From Ruegeria_C sp041537925 (GTDB lineage Bacteria; Pseudomonadota; Alphaproteobacteria; Rhodobacterales; Rhodobacteraceae): 64,000 nt of DNA. The DNA lies in the NCBI RefSeq assembly GCF_041537925.1, contig NZ_JBGOSH010000008.1:124001-188000 (forward strand). Direction: 5' to 3'. Of the stretch, positions 1-9,179 are shown piece after piece (the stretch's first letter is position 1; each line of letters opens with the position of its first letter). The notes below the pieces were generated by a model. It searched no databases and was not told where the DNA came from. It worked only from the letters and a program-made list of their open reading frames with translations. The translations under genes were made by a program, and so were the position numbers.

Positions 1-1631
1 ATCACGATCCGGTCGATGCCTGCCGCGCAGCCACCATGCGGCGGGGCACCGTATTGGAACGCGTTGACCATACCGCCGAAACGCTTCTCGACCTCGTCTT
101 TGCCGTAACCGGCGATTTCGAAAGCCTTGAACATGATCTCAGGCTTGTGGTTCCGGATCGCGCCCGAGACCAGCTCGTAGCCGTTACAGGACAGATCATA
201 CTGATAGCCCAGCACCTTGAGCGGGTCACCTTCCAGCGCGGCCATGCCGCCCTGCGGCATCGAAAACGGGTTATGTTCGAAATCGATCTTGCCGGTTTCC
301 TCGTCCTGTTCGTAGATCGGGAAATCGACGATCCAGGCAAAAGCAAAACGGTCTTTGTCGGTCAGGCCCAGCTCTTCGCCGATCACATCGCGCGCCTTAC
401 CTGCAACCTTTTCAAAGGCTTTCGGCTTGCCGCCGAGGAAGAAAGCGGCGTCGCCGACCTCAAGCCCCAGTTGCTGGCGGATCGCTTCGGTGCGTTCCGG
501 GCCGATGTTTTTGGCCAAAGGCCCTGCGGCCTCCATGCCATCGCCCTGATCGCGCCAGAAAATATAGCCCATGCCGGGCAAGCCCTCGGCTTGGGCGAAC
601 TTGTTCATCCGGTCGCAAAACTTGCGGCTGCCACCTGTGGGCGCGGGAATGGCGCGGATCTCGGTGCCGTCCTGTTCCAGCAGCTTGGCGAAGATGGCAA
701 AGCCCGAGCCACGGAAATGCTCAGAGCAGTCCTGCATCTTGATCGGGTTGCGCAGGTCGGGCTTGTCGGTGCCATACCAGAGCGCCGCGTCGCGATAGGA
801 GATTTGCGGCCAGTCCTGATCGACCTTCTTGCCCTCTCCGAACTCTTCGAACACGCCCTGCAGCACCGGCTGGATCGTGTCGAACACGTCCTGCTGTTCG
901 ACAAAGGACATCTCCAGGTCGAGCTGGTAGAAATCGGTGGGTGAGCGGTCGGCGCGCGGGTCTTCGTCACGGAAACACGGCGCGATCTGGAAATACTTGT
1001 CAAAGCCCGAGACCATGATCAGCTGTTTGAACTGCTGCGGGGCCTGCGGCAGGGCATAAAACTTGCCCGGATGCAGGCGCGAGGGCACGAGAAAGTCGCG
1101 CGCGCCTTCGGGGCTGGAGGCGGTGATGATCGGCGTTTGGTATTCGCGGAACCCCTTGTCCCACATGCGACGGCGCATCGAGGCCACCACGTCCGAGCGC
1201 AGGGTCATGTTGGCCTGCATCGCCTCGCGGCGCAGGTCGAGGTAGCGATAGCGCAGGCGGGTTTCCTCGGGGTATTCCTGATCGCCGAACACCATCAGCG
1301 GCAGTTCGCCCGCATCACCCAGCACTTCGATATCTCGGATGAAAACCTCGATCTCGCCGGTTGCGATCTTGGGGTTGATCAGGCTCTCGTCGCGCGCCTT
1401 CACGTTGCCGTCGATGCGGATGCACCATTCGGACCGGACCTTTTCGATCTCGGCAAAAACCGGGCTGTCAGGGTCGGCCATCACCTGCGTCACGCCGTAA
1501 TGGTCGCGCAGGTCGATGAAAAGCAGCCCGCCGTGATCTCGTACCCGATGCACCCAGCCGGACAGGCGGACGGTCTCGCCGACATTGGCGGCGGTCAGGT
1601 CGTTGCAGGTGTGGCTGCGATAGACATGCAT
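1..1631 (-). CDS. aspS: Aspartyl-tRNA synthetase, C-terminal end cut by the window edge
   Basis: Charges tRNA-Asp (or tRNA-Asx) with aspartate in the cytoplasm. The reverse strand reads from an ATG at 1631 (MHVYRSHTCNDL) through the N-terminal anticodon-binding OB fold (LSGWVHRVRDHGG), then class II motif 2 (FRDEDPRADR) and the bacterial GAD insertion. It leaves the window shortly after GGMVNAFQYGAPPHGG, just ahead of motif 3. About 543 codons are present of the roughly 590 usual for bacterial AspRS. Family assignment is secure. Whether it is discriminating or non-discriminating was not judged. Confidence 0.97.
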   Translation of the reverse strand, partial: MHVYRSHTCNDLTAANVGETVRLSGWVHRVRDHGGLLFIDLRDHYGVTQVMADPDSPVFAEIEKVRSEWCIRIDGNVKARDESLINPKIATGEIEVFIRDIEVLGDAGELPLMVFGDQEYPEETRLRYRYLDLRREAMQANMTLRSDVVASMRRRMWDKGFREYQTPIITASSPEGARDFLVPSRLHPGKFYALPQAPQQFKQLIMVSGFDKYFQIAPCFRDEDPRADRSPTDFYQLDLEMSFVEQQDVFDTIQPVLQGVFEEFGEGKKVDQDWPQISYRDAALWYGTDKPDLRNPIKMQDCSEHFRGSGFAIFAKLLEQDGTEIRAIPAPTGGSRKFCDRMNKFAQAEGLPGMGYIFWRDQGDGMEAAGPLAKNIGPERTEAIRQQLGLEVGDAAFFLGGKPKAFEKVAGKARDVIGEELGLTDKDRFAFAWIVDFPIYEQDEETGKIDFEHNPFSMPQGGMAALEGDPLKVLGYQYDLSCNGYELVSGAIRNHKPEIMFKAFEIAGYGKDEVEKRFGGMVNAFQYGAPPHGGCAAGIDRIV

Positions 1632-1718
1632 CGGAGAATTCCCTTCGGGCGCAGAAATGATCGCGCCGATACACCCCGGCTTGCGCGGGAAGTCAAGGGA
1701 GCACGGGGTGGAACCGGC

Positions 1719-2393
1719 TCAAAACGGGCGCACAACGTTTCCGGAATAGAAATAGACGCCCAACCCCACCGCAAACAGGATGTTTCCGGCAACAGCGTGT
1801 AGCAGCACCGCGTAAACAAACGAGCCACGCTGCCGGTACGCCCAAGAGAACAGCAAGCCACCGGCAAAGGTCATCAGTGCGACCAGCCAGCTCCAATACA
1901 TCAGATGCGCGAAGGCGAAGATCGCGGCGTTCAGAATGTCGGCGCGCGCACCCTCGGGCAGGATCGTGCCGTAGCGGCGGAAGAACAGCGGCCGGAACAG
2001 CAATTCCTGCGGCAGGGCCGACACCAGCGGGTATCCAAGCCAGATCATCGCCAGCAGTTCGGGGCGCTGGCGCAGCAGAAAGAACGCAGCCTCGGGCCGC
2101 AGGGCATAGATCAGGCCCGTGCAGAACCCCAGCGTCACAACCGCAAAGAACGCCACCTCGCGCCACGTCCATTCACGCCAGCCATGGCGCAGTTCGGCCC
2201 AGCGGAAATCAGGGGTGAAATTCAACAGCCCAAGACCCAGCCCGGTGAAGGCAAAAAGTGCCGGAAACATCATGGTTGGTGGCAGGAGCACTGCAATGGA
2301 CACAGGAGCCGCCAGATAGAACAGAGCAAACTCAAGCTTCAGCCGCCGGTCGCTCGGCGTGTTGTAGAGGGAAAGATCGTTAAACAATATCAA
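1719..2393 (-). CDS. CPBP (CAAX/Abi) family intramembrane metalloprotease
   Basis: A 224-residue, very hydrophobic protein with about six to seven membrane segments. The CPBP motifs are visible: a QELLFRPLFFRR stretch corresponding to the EExxxR motif (first Glu replaced by Gln), then FAHLMY, and a late LLHAVAGN that supplies a histidine and asparagine. Family members are Rce1-like membrane proteases or protease-like proteins; the substrate here is unknown. Its start overlaps the end of the upstream aminotransferase gene by 14 bases, so the two are probably co-transcribed with pabB. The role in that operon is not evident. Confidence 0.85.
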   Translation of the reverse strand: MILFNDLSLYNTPSDRRLKLEFALFYLAAPVSIAVLLPPTMMFPALFAFTGLGLGLLNFTPDFRWAELRHGWREWTWREVAFFAVVTLGFCTGLIYALRPEAAFFLLRQRPELLAMIWLGYPLVSALPQELLFRPLFFRRYGTILPEGARADILNAAIFAFAHLMYWSWLVALMTFAGGLLFSWAYRQRGSFVYAVLLHAVAGNILFAVGLGVYFYSGNVVRPF

Positions 2394-3030
2394 CCAGCTC
2401 CGCCCGGATCAGCCCCCGCAGGGAATTGCCCATTGATATGAGCCGGGCCGCGTGCAGGTCGTCAAGAGTGACAATCTGCTCGCGGGCATTGCCCTGCGCC
2501 AAAATCTCCTGCCGCAGGATGCCGGGCAGCAAACCGCATGAGAGTGGTGGTGTCATGACCTGTCCAGACTTTTGCGTGACAAAGAGGTTGGTGATCGTGC
2601 CTTCGCATAGCTCGCCCTTTGTGTTCAGGAACAGCCATTCATCCACACCCTCCGGCAACGCCTTGCGGGCCGCATCATAAAGCGCGCGCCGCGTTGTCTT
2701 GTGGCGCAGCCAAGGGTTATCGGGGTCCAGGCGTTCGGGAGCGATGGCCACCCGCCAAGGATCGGGCGAAGGCGTCAACGCGCCGGTGGTCAGGTTAAAC
2801 CCTCCCATCGCGTCCAGCGTCAACCGGCAGCGCAACGGCGCGTCCCCCTCCACCCCGCGCAGGCAAGTCATCGCTGCGGCCCGGTCGAACGGCATGCCCA
2901 GCGCCTGCGCCGAGCGCGCCATTCGGTCCAGATGCAGATCCACCCGAACAAAGCTGCGTGCCGGATCGTAGCCCAGCGTTTCAATCAGGCGGAAATCAGG
3001 CTCAGTTGGGTGGCGAAGCGGGCTTTCCAT
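2380..3030 (-). CDS. pabC: Class IV aminotransferase, probable 4-amino-4-deoxychorismate lyase
   Basis: A 216-residue fold-type IV PLP enzyme, expected to convert aminodeoxychorismate to p-aminobenzoate and pyruvate for folate synthesis. Visible family features are RHKTTRR, which carries the PLP lysine, the NTKGELCEGTITNLF segment that holds the cofactor, and a CGLLPGILR motif. It is shorter than E. coli PabC (about 269 residues), as is common when the gene is fused or coupled to pabB. Its first 46 bases overlap the 3' end of the pabB-like gene, which strongly supports the pathway assignment. A generic branched-chain or D-amino-acid transaminase is the less likely alternative. Confidence 0.85.
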   Translation of the reverse strand: MESPLRHPTEPDFRLIETLGYDPARSFVRVDLHLDRMARSAQALGMPFDRAAAMTCLRGVEGDAPLRCRLTLDAMGGFNLTTGALTPSPDPWRVAIAPERLDPDNPWLRHKTTRRALYDAARKALPEGVDEWLFLNTKGELCEGTITNLFVTQKSGQVMTPPLSCGLLPGILRQEILAQGNAREQIVTLDDLHAARLISMGNSLRGLIRAELVDIV

Positions 3031-4205
3031 AGCGCCTCCTCATATTCCGAGGCGCAGGTGCTGTCCCAAACGACACCGCCGCCCACATTCAGGGTCACCG
3101 CGCCATCCTCGACCATCAGCGTGCGGATCGCCACGTTGAACTCTGACCGCCCGTCCGGCGCAGCCCAGCCAATGCTGCCGCAATATATGTCGCGCGGCCA
3201 GGGTTCCAGATCGCGCAGGATCTCCATCGCCTTTATCTTGGGCGCCCCGGTGATCGAGCCACATGGAAAAAGCGCCCGCAGGATATCCGACAATTGCATA
3301 CCCGGCGTCAGATGCGCCCGCACCAGCGACGTCATCTGATGCACCGTGGCGTAGGTTTCGACATGGAACAGTTCCGGCACCTTCACCGTGCCCGGTATCG
3401 ACACCCGGCTGATATCGTTACGCAGCAGGTCCACGATCATCAGGTTCTCGGCCCGGTTCTTGATGTCTCCCGCCAGAAACACGCGGTTTCGTTCATCCTC
3501 GTCGGGATCGACGCTACGCGGCTGAGTGCCTTTCATGGGGCGGGTCTCGATCACGCCGTCCGCGTCTGTGCGAAAGAACAGCTCGGGTGAGCGGCTGAAC
3601 AGATCGGGCAGCCCCACTTGCGTGACCAGCGCGCCATGAAGGACTGGCTGCACGCCGCAGAGCGCGGAATAGAGCGCGGTTGCCTCGCCATCGATGTCCA
3701 GATCGATCGGAAAGGTCAGATTGGCCTGATAAATATCGCCGGCCCCAATGGCCTCATGCACACGGTCAAAGGCACGCAGATAGCGGGCCTCGTCCCAGCG
3801 CGGCCTTGGCTGCGAGAGCGCCGCAGCAGGCATCTGCGCGTCCTGCACTTCGGGCGCGTCATAGACGCCAAAGCACAAAAGCGGCAGCCGTCTGCCCTCG
3901 GGCAGCAGCGGTGTAAGCCGGGGTTCCAGCACATAGCCCAGCTCATAGCTGGCATAGCCTGCTAGCCATTTACCGGATGCGCGCGCGGCATCGATGCGTG
4001 CCAATGCCGCTGGCACATCCGCCGCCGCATCCGCGCGGATCACCTCAATGGCAGAGGTAAACGCCGTGCCCGGACCGGCCGGGCCCTGATCAAAGCGTAT
4101 GTCCACATCCAGCCCCGTGTCAGAGGGCTCCGGATATAGAGGAACCACAGAAAACTGGAAGGGGGAAAGCGGCAGGTCGTCACCGGTTTCCGATACCCCT
4201 TGCAC
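2985..4205 (-). CDS. pabB: Aminodeoxychorismate synthase component I
   Basis: Chorismate-binding enzyme making 4-amino-4-deoxychorismate for folate synthesis. The C-terminal half has the family blocks TRPMKGTQPR, DLLRNDISRV, ETYATVHQMTS, GSITGAPKIKAMEI and FNVAIRT, so the catalytic domain is intact. The open frame gives 406 residues. Residues before about 35 look poorly conserved, so a downstream start (a GTG near the VDIRFDQG segment) is possible. It is divergent from carB, with about 83 bases between the longest ORF start and the carB ATG, so both promoters must sit in that gap. It overlaps pabC. Confidence 0.92.
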   Translation of the reverse strand: MQGVSETGDDLPLSPFQFSVVPLYPEPSDTGLDVDIRFDQGPAGPGTAFTSAIEVIRADAAADVPAALARIDAARASGKWLAGYASYELGYVLEPRLTPLLPEGRRLPLLCFGVYDAPEVQDAQMPAAALSQPRPRWDEARYLRAFDRVHEAIGAGDIYQANLTFPIDLDIDGEATALYSALCGVQPVLHGALVTQVGLPDLFSRSPELFFRTDADGVIETRPMKGTQPRSVDPDEDERNRVFLAGDIKNRAENLMIVDLLRNDISRVSIPGTVKVPELFHVETYATVHQMTSLVRAHLTPGMQLSDILRALFPCGSITGAPKIKAMEILRDLEPWPRDIYCGSIGWAAPDGRSEFNVAIRTLMVEDGAVTLNVGGGVVWDSTCASEYEEALWKARFATQLSLISA

Positions 4206-4288
4206 CTTTTCGCGCGCTCCCTATAACGCAGAACAATTTGGGCGCAGGCGTGCGCCCGTTGACTCGCGACATCACAGGGGTTTGGGCC

Positions 4289-7200
4289 ATGCCGAAGAGA
4301 ACCGACATCCAGTCGATCATGATCATCGGGGCGGGACCCATTGTCATCGGACAGGCCTGCGAGTTCGACTATTCCGGCGCACAGGCCTGCAAGGCCCTGC
4401 GCGAGGAAGGCTACCGGGTCATTCTGGTGAACTCGAACCCGGCCACGATCATGACCGATCCTGGGTTGGCGGACGCCACCTATATCGAACCTATCACGCC
4501 TGAAGTGGTCGCCAAGATCATCGAAAAGGAACGCCCCGATGCGCTGCTACCCACAATGGGCGGGCAGACCGGCCTGAACACCTCGCTGGCTTTGGAAGAG
4601 ATGGGCGTGCTTGACGAGTTTAATGTCGAGATGATCGGCGCGACTCGCGACGCCATCGAAATGGCCGAAGACCGCAAACTGTTCCGCGAAGCGATGGACC
4701 GGCTGGGTATCGAAAATCCCAAGGCCACTATCGTTACCGCGCCCAAGAACGAAGATGGCAGCACCGATCTGGATGCGGGCGTGCAGATCGCGCTGGGCGA
4801 ACTGGAAGGCATCGGCCTTCCGGCCATCATCCGTCCCGCCTTTACCATGGGTGGCACCGGTGGCGGCGTGGCCTATAACCGCGAGGATTACATCCATTTC
4901 TGCCGCACGGGCATGGATGCGTCACCGGTGAACCAGATCCTGGTCGATGAAAGCCTGCTGGGCTGGAAAGAATTCGAGATGGAGGTGGTCCGCGACAAGG
5001 CGGACAACGCCATCATCGTCTGTTCCATTGAAAACATCGACCCGATGGGCGTGCATACCGGTGACTCGATCACTGTGGCCCCTGCCCTGACGCTGACCGA
5101 CAAGGAATACCAGATCATGCGCAACGGCTCGATCGCCGTGTTGCGTGAGATCGGCGTGGAAACCGGCGGGTCGAACGTGCAATGGGCGATCAACCCAGAT
5201 GACGGCCGGATGGTTGTGATCGAGATGAATCCGCGCGTGTCACGCTCGTCCGCGCTGGCGTCCAAGGCGACCGGGTTCCCGATTGCCAAGATCGCGGCGA
5301 AACTGGCTGTGGGGTACACACTTGACGAGCTGGACAATGACATCACCAAGGTCACGCCCGCCTCGTTCGAGCCGACCATCGACTATGTCGTCACAAAAAT
5401 CCCGAAATTCGCCTTTGAGAAGTTCCCCGGCGCCGAGCCGTACCTGACCACCGCGATGAAATCGGTGGGTGAGGCGATGTCCATCGGCCGCACCATCCAT
5501 GAATCGATGCAAAAGGCGCTGGCCTCGATGGAATCCGGTCTGACCGGCTTTGATGAGGTCGCCATTCCCGGCCTCAGCATTGGTCCCTGGGACGAGGCCG
5601 ACGACAAAGCCGCCGTGATCAAGGCGATCAGCCAGCAAACGCCCGACCGGTTGCGCACCATTGCGCAGGCCATGCGGCACGGGCTGAGCGACGAAGAGAT
5701 CTTTGGCGTCACCAAGTTCGACCCCTGGTTCCTGGCCCGCATCCGCGAGATCGTCGATACCGAAGCGCAGGTCCGGCGCGACGGCCTGCCGGTCACCGAA
5801 GAGGGCCTGCGTGCGCTCAAGATGCTGGGCTTCACCGATGCCCGCTTGGGCGCGCTCTCGGGCCGGGACGAAGACAATGTGCGCCGCGCCCGGCACAATC
5901 TGGGCGTTTCGGCCGTGTTCAAGCGCATCGATACTTGCGCTGCCGAATTCGAGGCGCAGACGCCTTACATGTACTCGACCTACGAGGCGCCGATGATGGG
6001 CGATGTGGAATGCGAAGCGCGGCCCTCGGATCGCAAGAAAGTCGTCATTCTGGGCGGCGGCCCGAACCGGATCGGACAGGGCATCGAGTTCGACTATTGC
6101 TGCTGTCACGCCTGTTATGCGCTAACTGACGCGGGCTACGAGACCATCATGGTCAACTGCAACCCCGAGACCGTGTCGACCGATTATGACACCTCGGACC
6201 GCCTGTATTTCGAACCGCTGACCTTTGAACACGTCATGGAGATTCTGACCAAGGAACAAGAGAACGGCACCCTGCACGGCGTGATCGTTCAGTTCGGCGG
6301 CCAGACCCCGCTGAAACTGGCCAATGCGCTGGAGGCCGAGGGCATCCCGATCCTGGGCACCACGCCGGACGCGATCGATCTGGCCGAAGACCGCGAGCGC
6401 TTTCAGGCACTGGTCAATGACCTGGGCCTGAAACAGCCCCGGAACGGTATTGCCTCGACAGACGCGCAGGCGCTCGCGATCGCCGAGGAAATCGGCTTCC
6501 CTCTGGTGATCCGCCCCTCCTATGTGCTGGGCGGTCGCGCGATGGAGATCGTGCGCGACATGGCTCAGCTGGAACGCTACATCAGCGACGCCGTGGTGGT
6601 CTCGGGGGACAGCCCGGTGCTGCTCGACAGCTATCTAGCCGGGGCCGTGGAGCTGGACGTTGATGCGATCTGCGATGGCACCGATGTGCATGTGGCGGGC
6701 ATTATGCAGCATATCGAAGAGGCGGGCGTGCATTCGGGCGATTCAGCTTGCTCGCTACCGCCCTATTCGCTGTCGAAAGAAATTATCGCACAGATCAAGG
6801 ACCAGGCGTACCAGCTGGCCAAGGCGCTGAACGTGGTCGGGTTGATGAACGTGCAGTTTGCCATCAAGGACGACGAGATCTACCTGATCGAGGTCAACCC
6901 CCGTGCCTCGCGCACCGTGCCGTTTGTGGCCAAGGCCACTGACAGCGCCATTGCCTCGATCGCCGCGCGGGTGATGGCCGGTGAGCCGCTCAGCAACTTC
7001 CCGATGCGCCCGCCCTACAAACATGTCGACGACACCAAGATTGCCGACCAGATGACACTGGCCGATCCCAATATGCCGTGGTTCTCGGTCAAAGAGGCAG
7101 TGCTGCCCTTTGCTCGATTCCCGGGCGTCGACACGATCCTTGGCCCCGAGATGCGCTCGACCGGTGAGGTCATGGGATGGGACCGCGACTTCCCCCGCGC

Positions 7201-7633
7201 CTTCCTCAAGGCGCAGATGGGCGCGGGCATGGTGCTGCCCTCCTCGGGCTGCGCCTTCATCTCGATCAAGGATGCCGATAAAGGCCCAGACATGCTGGAG
7301 GCTGCGACCGTGCTGGTGGATCAGGGCTTTACCCTGGTAGCGACCCGCGGGACGCAAAGCTGGCTGGATGGGCATGGTGTGCCCTGCGGTGTGGTCAACA
7401 AGGTCTATGAGGGGCGCCCGGATGTCACCGACTTGATGAAGAACGGCGGCGTGCAGCTGGTGATGAACTCGACCGAGGGCGCACAGGCGGTCGAGGATTC
7501 CAAATCGATCCGCTCGATCGCGCTTTATGACAAGATCCCCTATTTCACCACCGCCGCCGCGTCCCACGCCGCCGCGTTGGCAATCCGCGCGCAGGCAGAC
7601 GGGGATGTCGAGGTGAAGTCGCTGCAGATGTGA
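4289..7633 (+). CDS. carB: Carbamoyl-phosphate synthase, large subunit
   Basis: Makes carbamoyl phosphate from ammonia (channelled from CarA), bicarbonate and two ATP, feeding arginine and pyrimidine synthesis. The 1114-residue protein shows the expected internal duplication: two ATP-grasp synthetase halves, each opening with a nucleotide-binding loop (IIGAGPIVIGQACEFDYSG; ILGGGPNRIGQGIEFDYCC), and a C-terminal MGS-like allosteric domain (about residues 970-1114). An in-frame ORF extends upstream to 4238. I place the start at the ATG at 4289 because MPKRTDIQSIMIIG matches the usual CarB N-terminus and an AGGGG lies about 8 bases upstream. carA is not in the window. Confidence 0.98.
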   Translation: MPKRTDIQSIMIIGAGPIVIGQACEFDYSGAQACKALREEGYRVILVNSNPATIMTDPGLADATYIEPITPEVVAKIIEKERPDALLPTMGGQTGLNTSLALEEMGVLDEFNVEMIGATRDAIEMAEDRKLFREAMDRLGIENPKATIVTAPKNEDGSTDLDAGVQIALGELEGIGLPAIIRPAFTMGGTGGGVAYNREDYIHFCRTGMDASPVNQILVDESLLGWKEFEMEVVRDKADNAIIVCSIENIDPMGVHTGDSITVAPALTLTDKEYQIMRNGSIAVLREIGVETGGSNVQWAINPDDGRMVVIEMNPRVSRSSALASKATGFPIAKIAAKLAVGYTLDELDNDITKVTPASFEPTIDYVVTKIPKFAFEKFPGAEPYLTTAMKSVGEAMSIGRTIHESMQKALASMESGLTGFDEVAIPGLSIGPWDEADDKAAVIKAISQQTPDRLRTIAQAMRHGLSDEEIFGVTKFDPWFLARIREIVDTEAQVRRDGLPVTEEGLRALKMLGFTDARLGALSGRDEDNVRRARHNLGVSAVFKRIDTCAAEFEAQTPYMYSTYEAPMMGDVECEARPSDRKKVVILGGGPNRIGQGIEFDYCCCHACYALTDAGYETIMVNCNPETVSTDYDTSDRLYFEPLTFEHVMEILTKEQENGTLHGVIVQFGGQTPLKLANALEAEGIPILGTTPDAIDLAEDRERFQALVNDLGLKQPRNGIASTDAQALAIAEEIGFPLVIRPSYVLGGRAMEIVRDMAQLERYISDAVVVSGDSPVLLDSYLAGAVELDVDAICDGTDVHVAGIMQHIEEAGVHSGDSACSLPPYSLSKEIIAQIKDQAYQLAKALNVVGLMNVQFAIKDDEIYLIEVNPRASRTVPFVAKATDSAIASIAARVMAGEPLSNFPMRPPYKHVDDTKIADQMTLADPNMPWFSVKEAVLPFARFPGVDTILGPEMRSTGEVMGWDRDFPRAFLKAQMGAGMVLPSSGCAFISIKDADKGPDMLEAATVLVDQGFTLVATRGTQSWLDGHGVPCGVVNKVYEGRPDVTDLMKNGGVQLVMNSTEGAQAVEDSKSIRSIALYDKIPYFTTAAASHAAALAIRAQADGDVEVKSLQM

Positions 7634-7639
7634 GTGCGG

Positions 7640-9100
7640 CTAGACGGCATCCTCGCGCGGGCATCCTGCCTGCGCCGGAGGTCGCTCGCGGATAAACATC
7701 ACCATCGCCGCAAGTCCGACCATCGCGAAGGGGATACAGGCGAGAAAGACCCAGTTGGAGACGGTGGCAGCGGTGCCCTCGCGCTCCAGTTCTAAAAAAC
7801 CGGTCGCATTCGCCACCATGCCGACGCAGACCGCGCCCAGCGCGTATCCAGCGCGTTGCACCGTCGGGATCGCGCCCGATACGCGCTGTACCTCACCCGA
7901 TGGCGCCAGCGCCGTGCAGCGGCGCAGGATGAATGTCCAGGCCATGCCGAACCCGCCGCCTTCGAGCACGGCCATCATCGCGATCAGCCAGAGTGGGCCG
8001 CGCGGCACTGCATAAAGGAAGCCGGGGATGCTGAGACAGACAAAGCTCATGCCCAGCGCGATGAAAAGCCGGTCATAGCGCTCGGGTGAGCCGCTGACCA
8101 GAACCGCCGTCAGCGTCCAGCCGACCGAAGAGCAGACGATGATATAGCCCACCGCAAGGGGTGCGGCATCGTGGATGGCGGTGATCAGCAAGGGGCCGAA
8201 GGCGGTGATCGCGATCGTGGCCATCGACAGGCCCAGGATCATCAGCAGTGCCGCCCCGGTCGGTTGGCGGAGGTCGAACGGGGCCAGCGGCAGCAACCGG
8301 GTCTCGACGGCGCGACCGTCCAGCCACAGGAACGCGGCCAGGCAGGTCAGCCCCGCGACCATCAGCGCAGGCGTGCGCAGGGCGCCGATCTCAACCCCCG
8401 CCGAGGCGACCAGGACGACCCCCGCCGACAACAGCGCCAGACGTTTGAGAGGGAACCGGCCCGGTGCGTCTGCACCGCGCGCGGCATCCGGTTCCGGTCG
8501 CAGCATGATCCAGAGCGCCAGCGCAACCGCTTGCAGACCAAAAAACGCGAACCCCCAACGCCAGCTGGCATATTCCACGAACAGCGCCGCGATCAGTGGC
8601 CCGATGAAGGCCGACACACCCCAGAGGGTGGAAATGGCCGCCATGACCCGCGCCGTATGGCTGCGCGGAAAGATCACGCCCGCCGCTACAAAACCCAGCG
8701 CAACCAGCCCGCCGCCGCCCAGCCCCTGCAACAGCCGGCCCGTCAGCAGCAACGGCATGGTCGGACTGAGCGCACTGGCAAGACAGCCCGCGGCAAAAAG
8801 CGACGCGGCGCAGATCATCGGCCTGCGCAGCCCGTGGCGCATCGCCAGCAAGGCGCTGGCGCTGCCTGCGATGATCGACCCGATCTCATAAAGCGACACC
8901 GACCAGCCCACCAGCGCGGCGCCGCCGACCTCAGCCACGATGGCGGGCAGCATGGTCGCGACCATCAGGCTGTCGGCGGCATGCAACCAGACCGACAGGC
9001 AGATCAGCGCCAGCGCGGCGGCATGGGACCCGGTCAGCAACGCATGCCAGGACACGCCGCCCGAAGCCGGAGATTCAGGGAGTTCGGACAGGTCGGTCAT
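7640..9100 (-). CDS. Major facilitator superfamily transporter (drug:H+ antiporter-like)
   Basis: A 486-residue polytopic membrane protein with 12-14 predicted segments. The first half carries MFS hallmarks: VATMLPAIVAEVGG after helix 1, the loop 2-3 motif RHGLRRP, and GRLLQGLGGGG in helix 4, which resembles DHA family exporters. The substrate cannot be inferred. It is convergent with carB, the two stop codons being a few bases apart, and is not in an operon with a recognisable regulator; the nearest gene upstream is the phosphotransacetylase on the same strand. Confidence 0.85.
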   Translation of the reverse strand: MTDLSELPESPASGGVSWHALLTGSHAAALALICLSVWLHAADSLMVATMLPAIVAEVGGAALVGWSVSLYEIGSIIAGSASALLAMRHGLRRPMICAASLFAAGCLASALSPTMPLLLTGRLLQGLGGGGLVALGFVAAGVIFPRSHTARVMAAISTLWGVSAFIGPLIAALFVEYASWRWGFAFFGLQAVALALWIMLRPEPDAARGADAPGRFPLKRLALLSAGVVLVASAGVEIGALRTPALMVAGLTCLAAFLWLDGRAVETRLLPLAPFDLRQPTGAALLMILGLSMATIAITAFGPLLITAIHDAAPLAVGYIIVCSSVGWTLTAVLVSGSPERYDRLFIALGMSFVCLSIPGFLYAVPRGPLWLIAMMAVLEGGGFGMAWTFILRRCTALAPSGEVQRVSGAIPTVQRAGYALGAVCVGMVANATGFLELEREGTAATVSNWVFLACIPFAMVGLAAMVMFIRERPPAQAGCPREDAV

Positions 9101-9179
9101 GGTCTTCTCCGCGTGACTATGACCTTGCTACGACCTCAAGTCTGGTTGAGGTCAAGCCCTTCCTGCCTCTTCCGACCCG

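Noticed and set aside
36..944. Forward ORF of 302 residues opposite aspS
   Set aside because: Antisense shadow. The reverse strand encodes a convincing AspRS.
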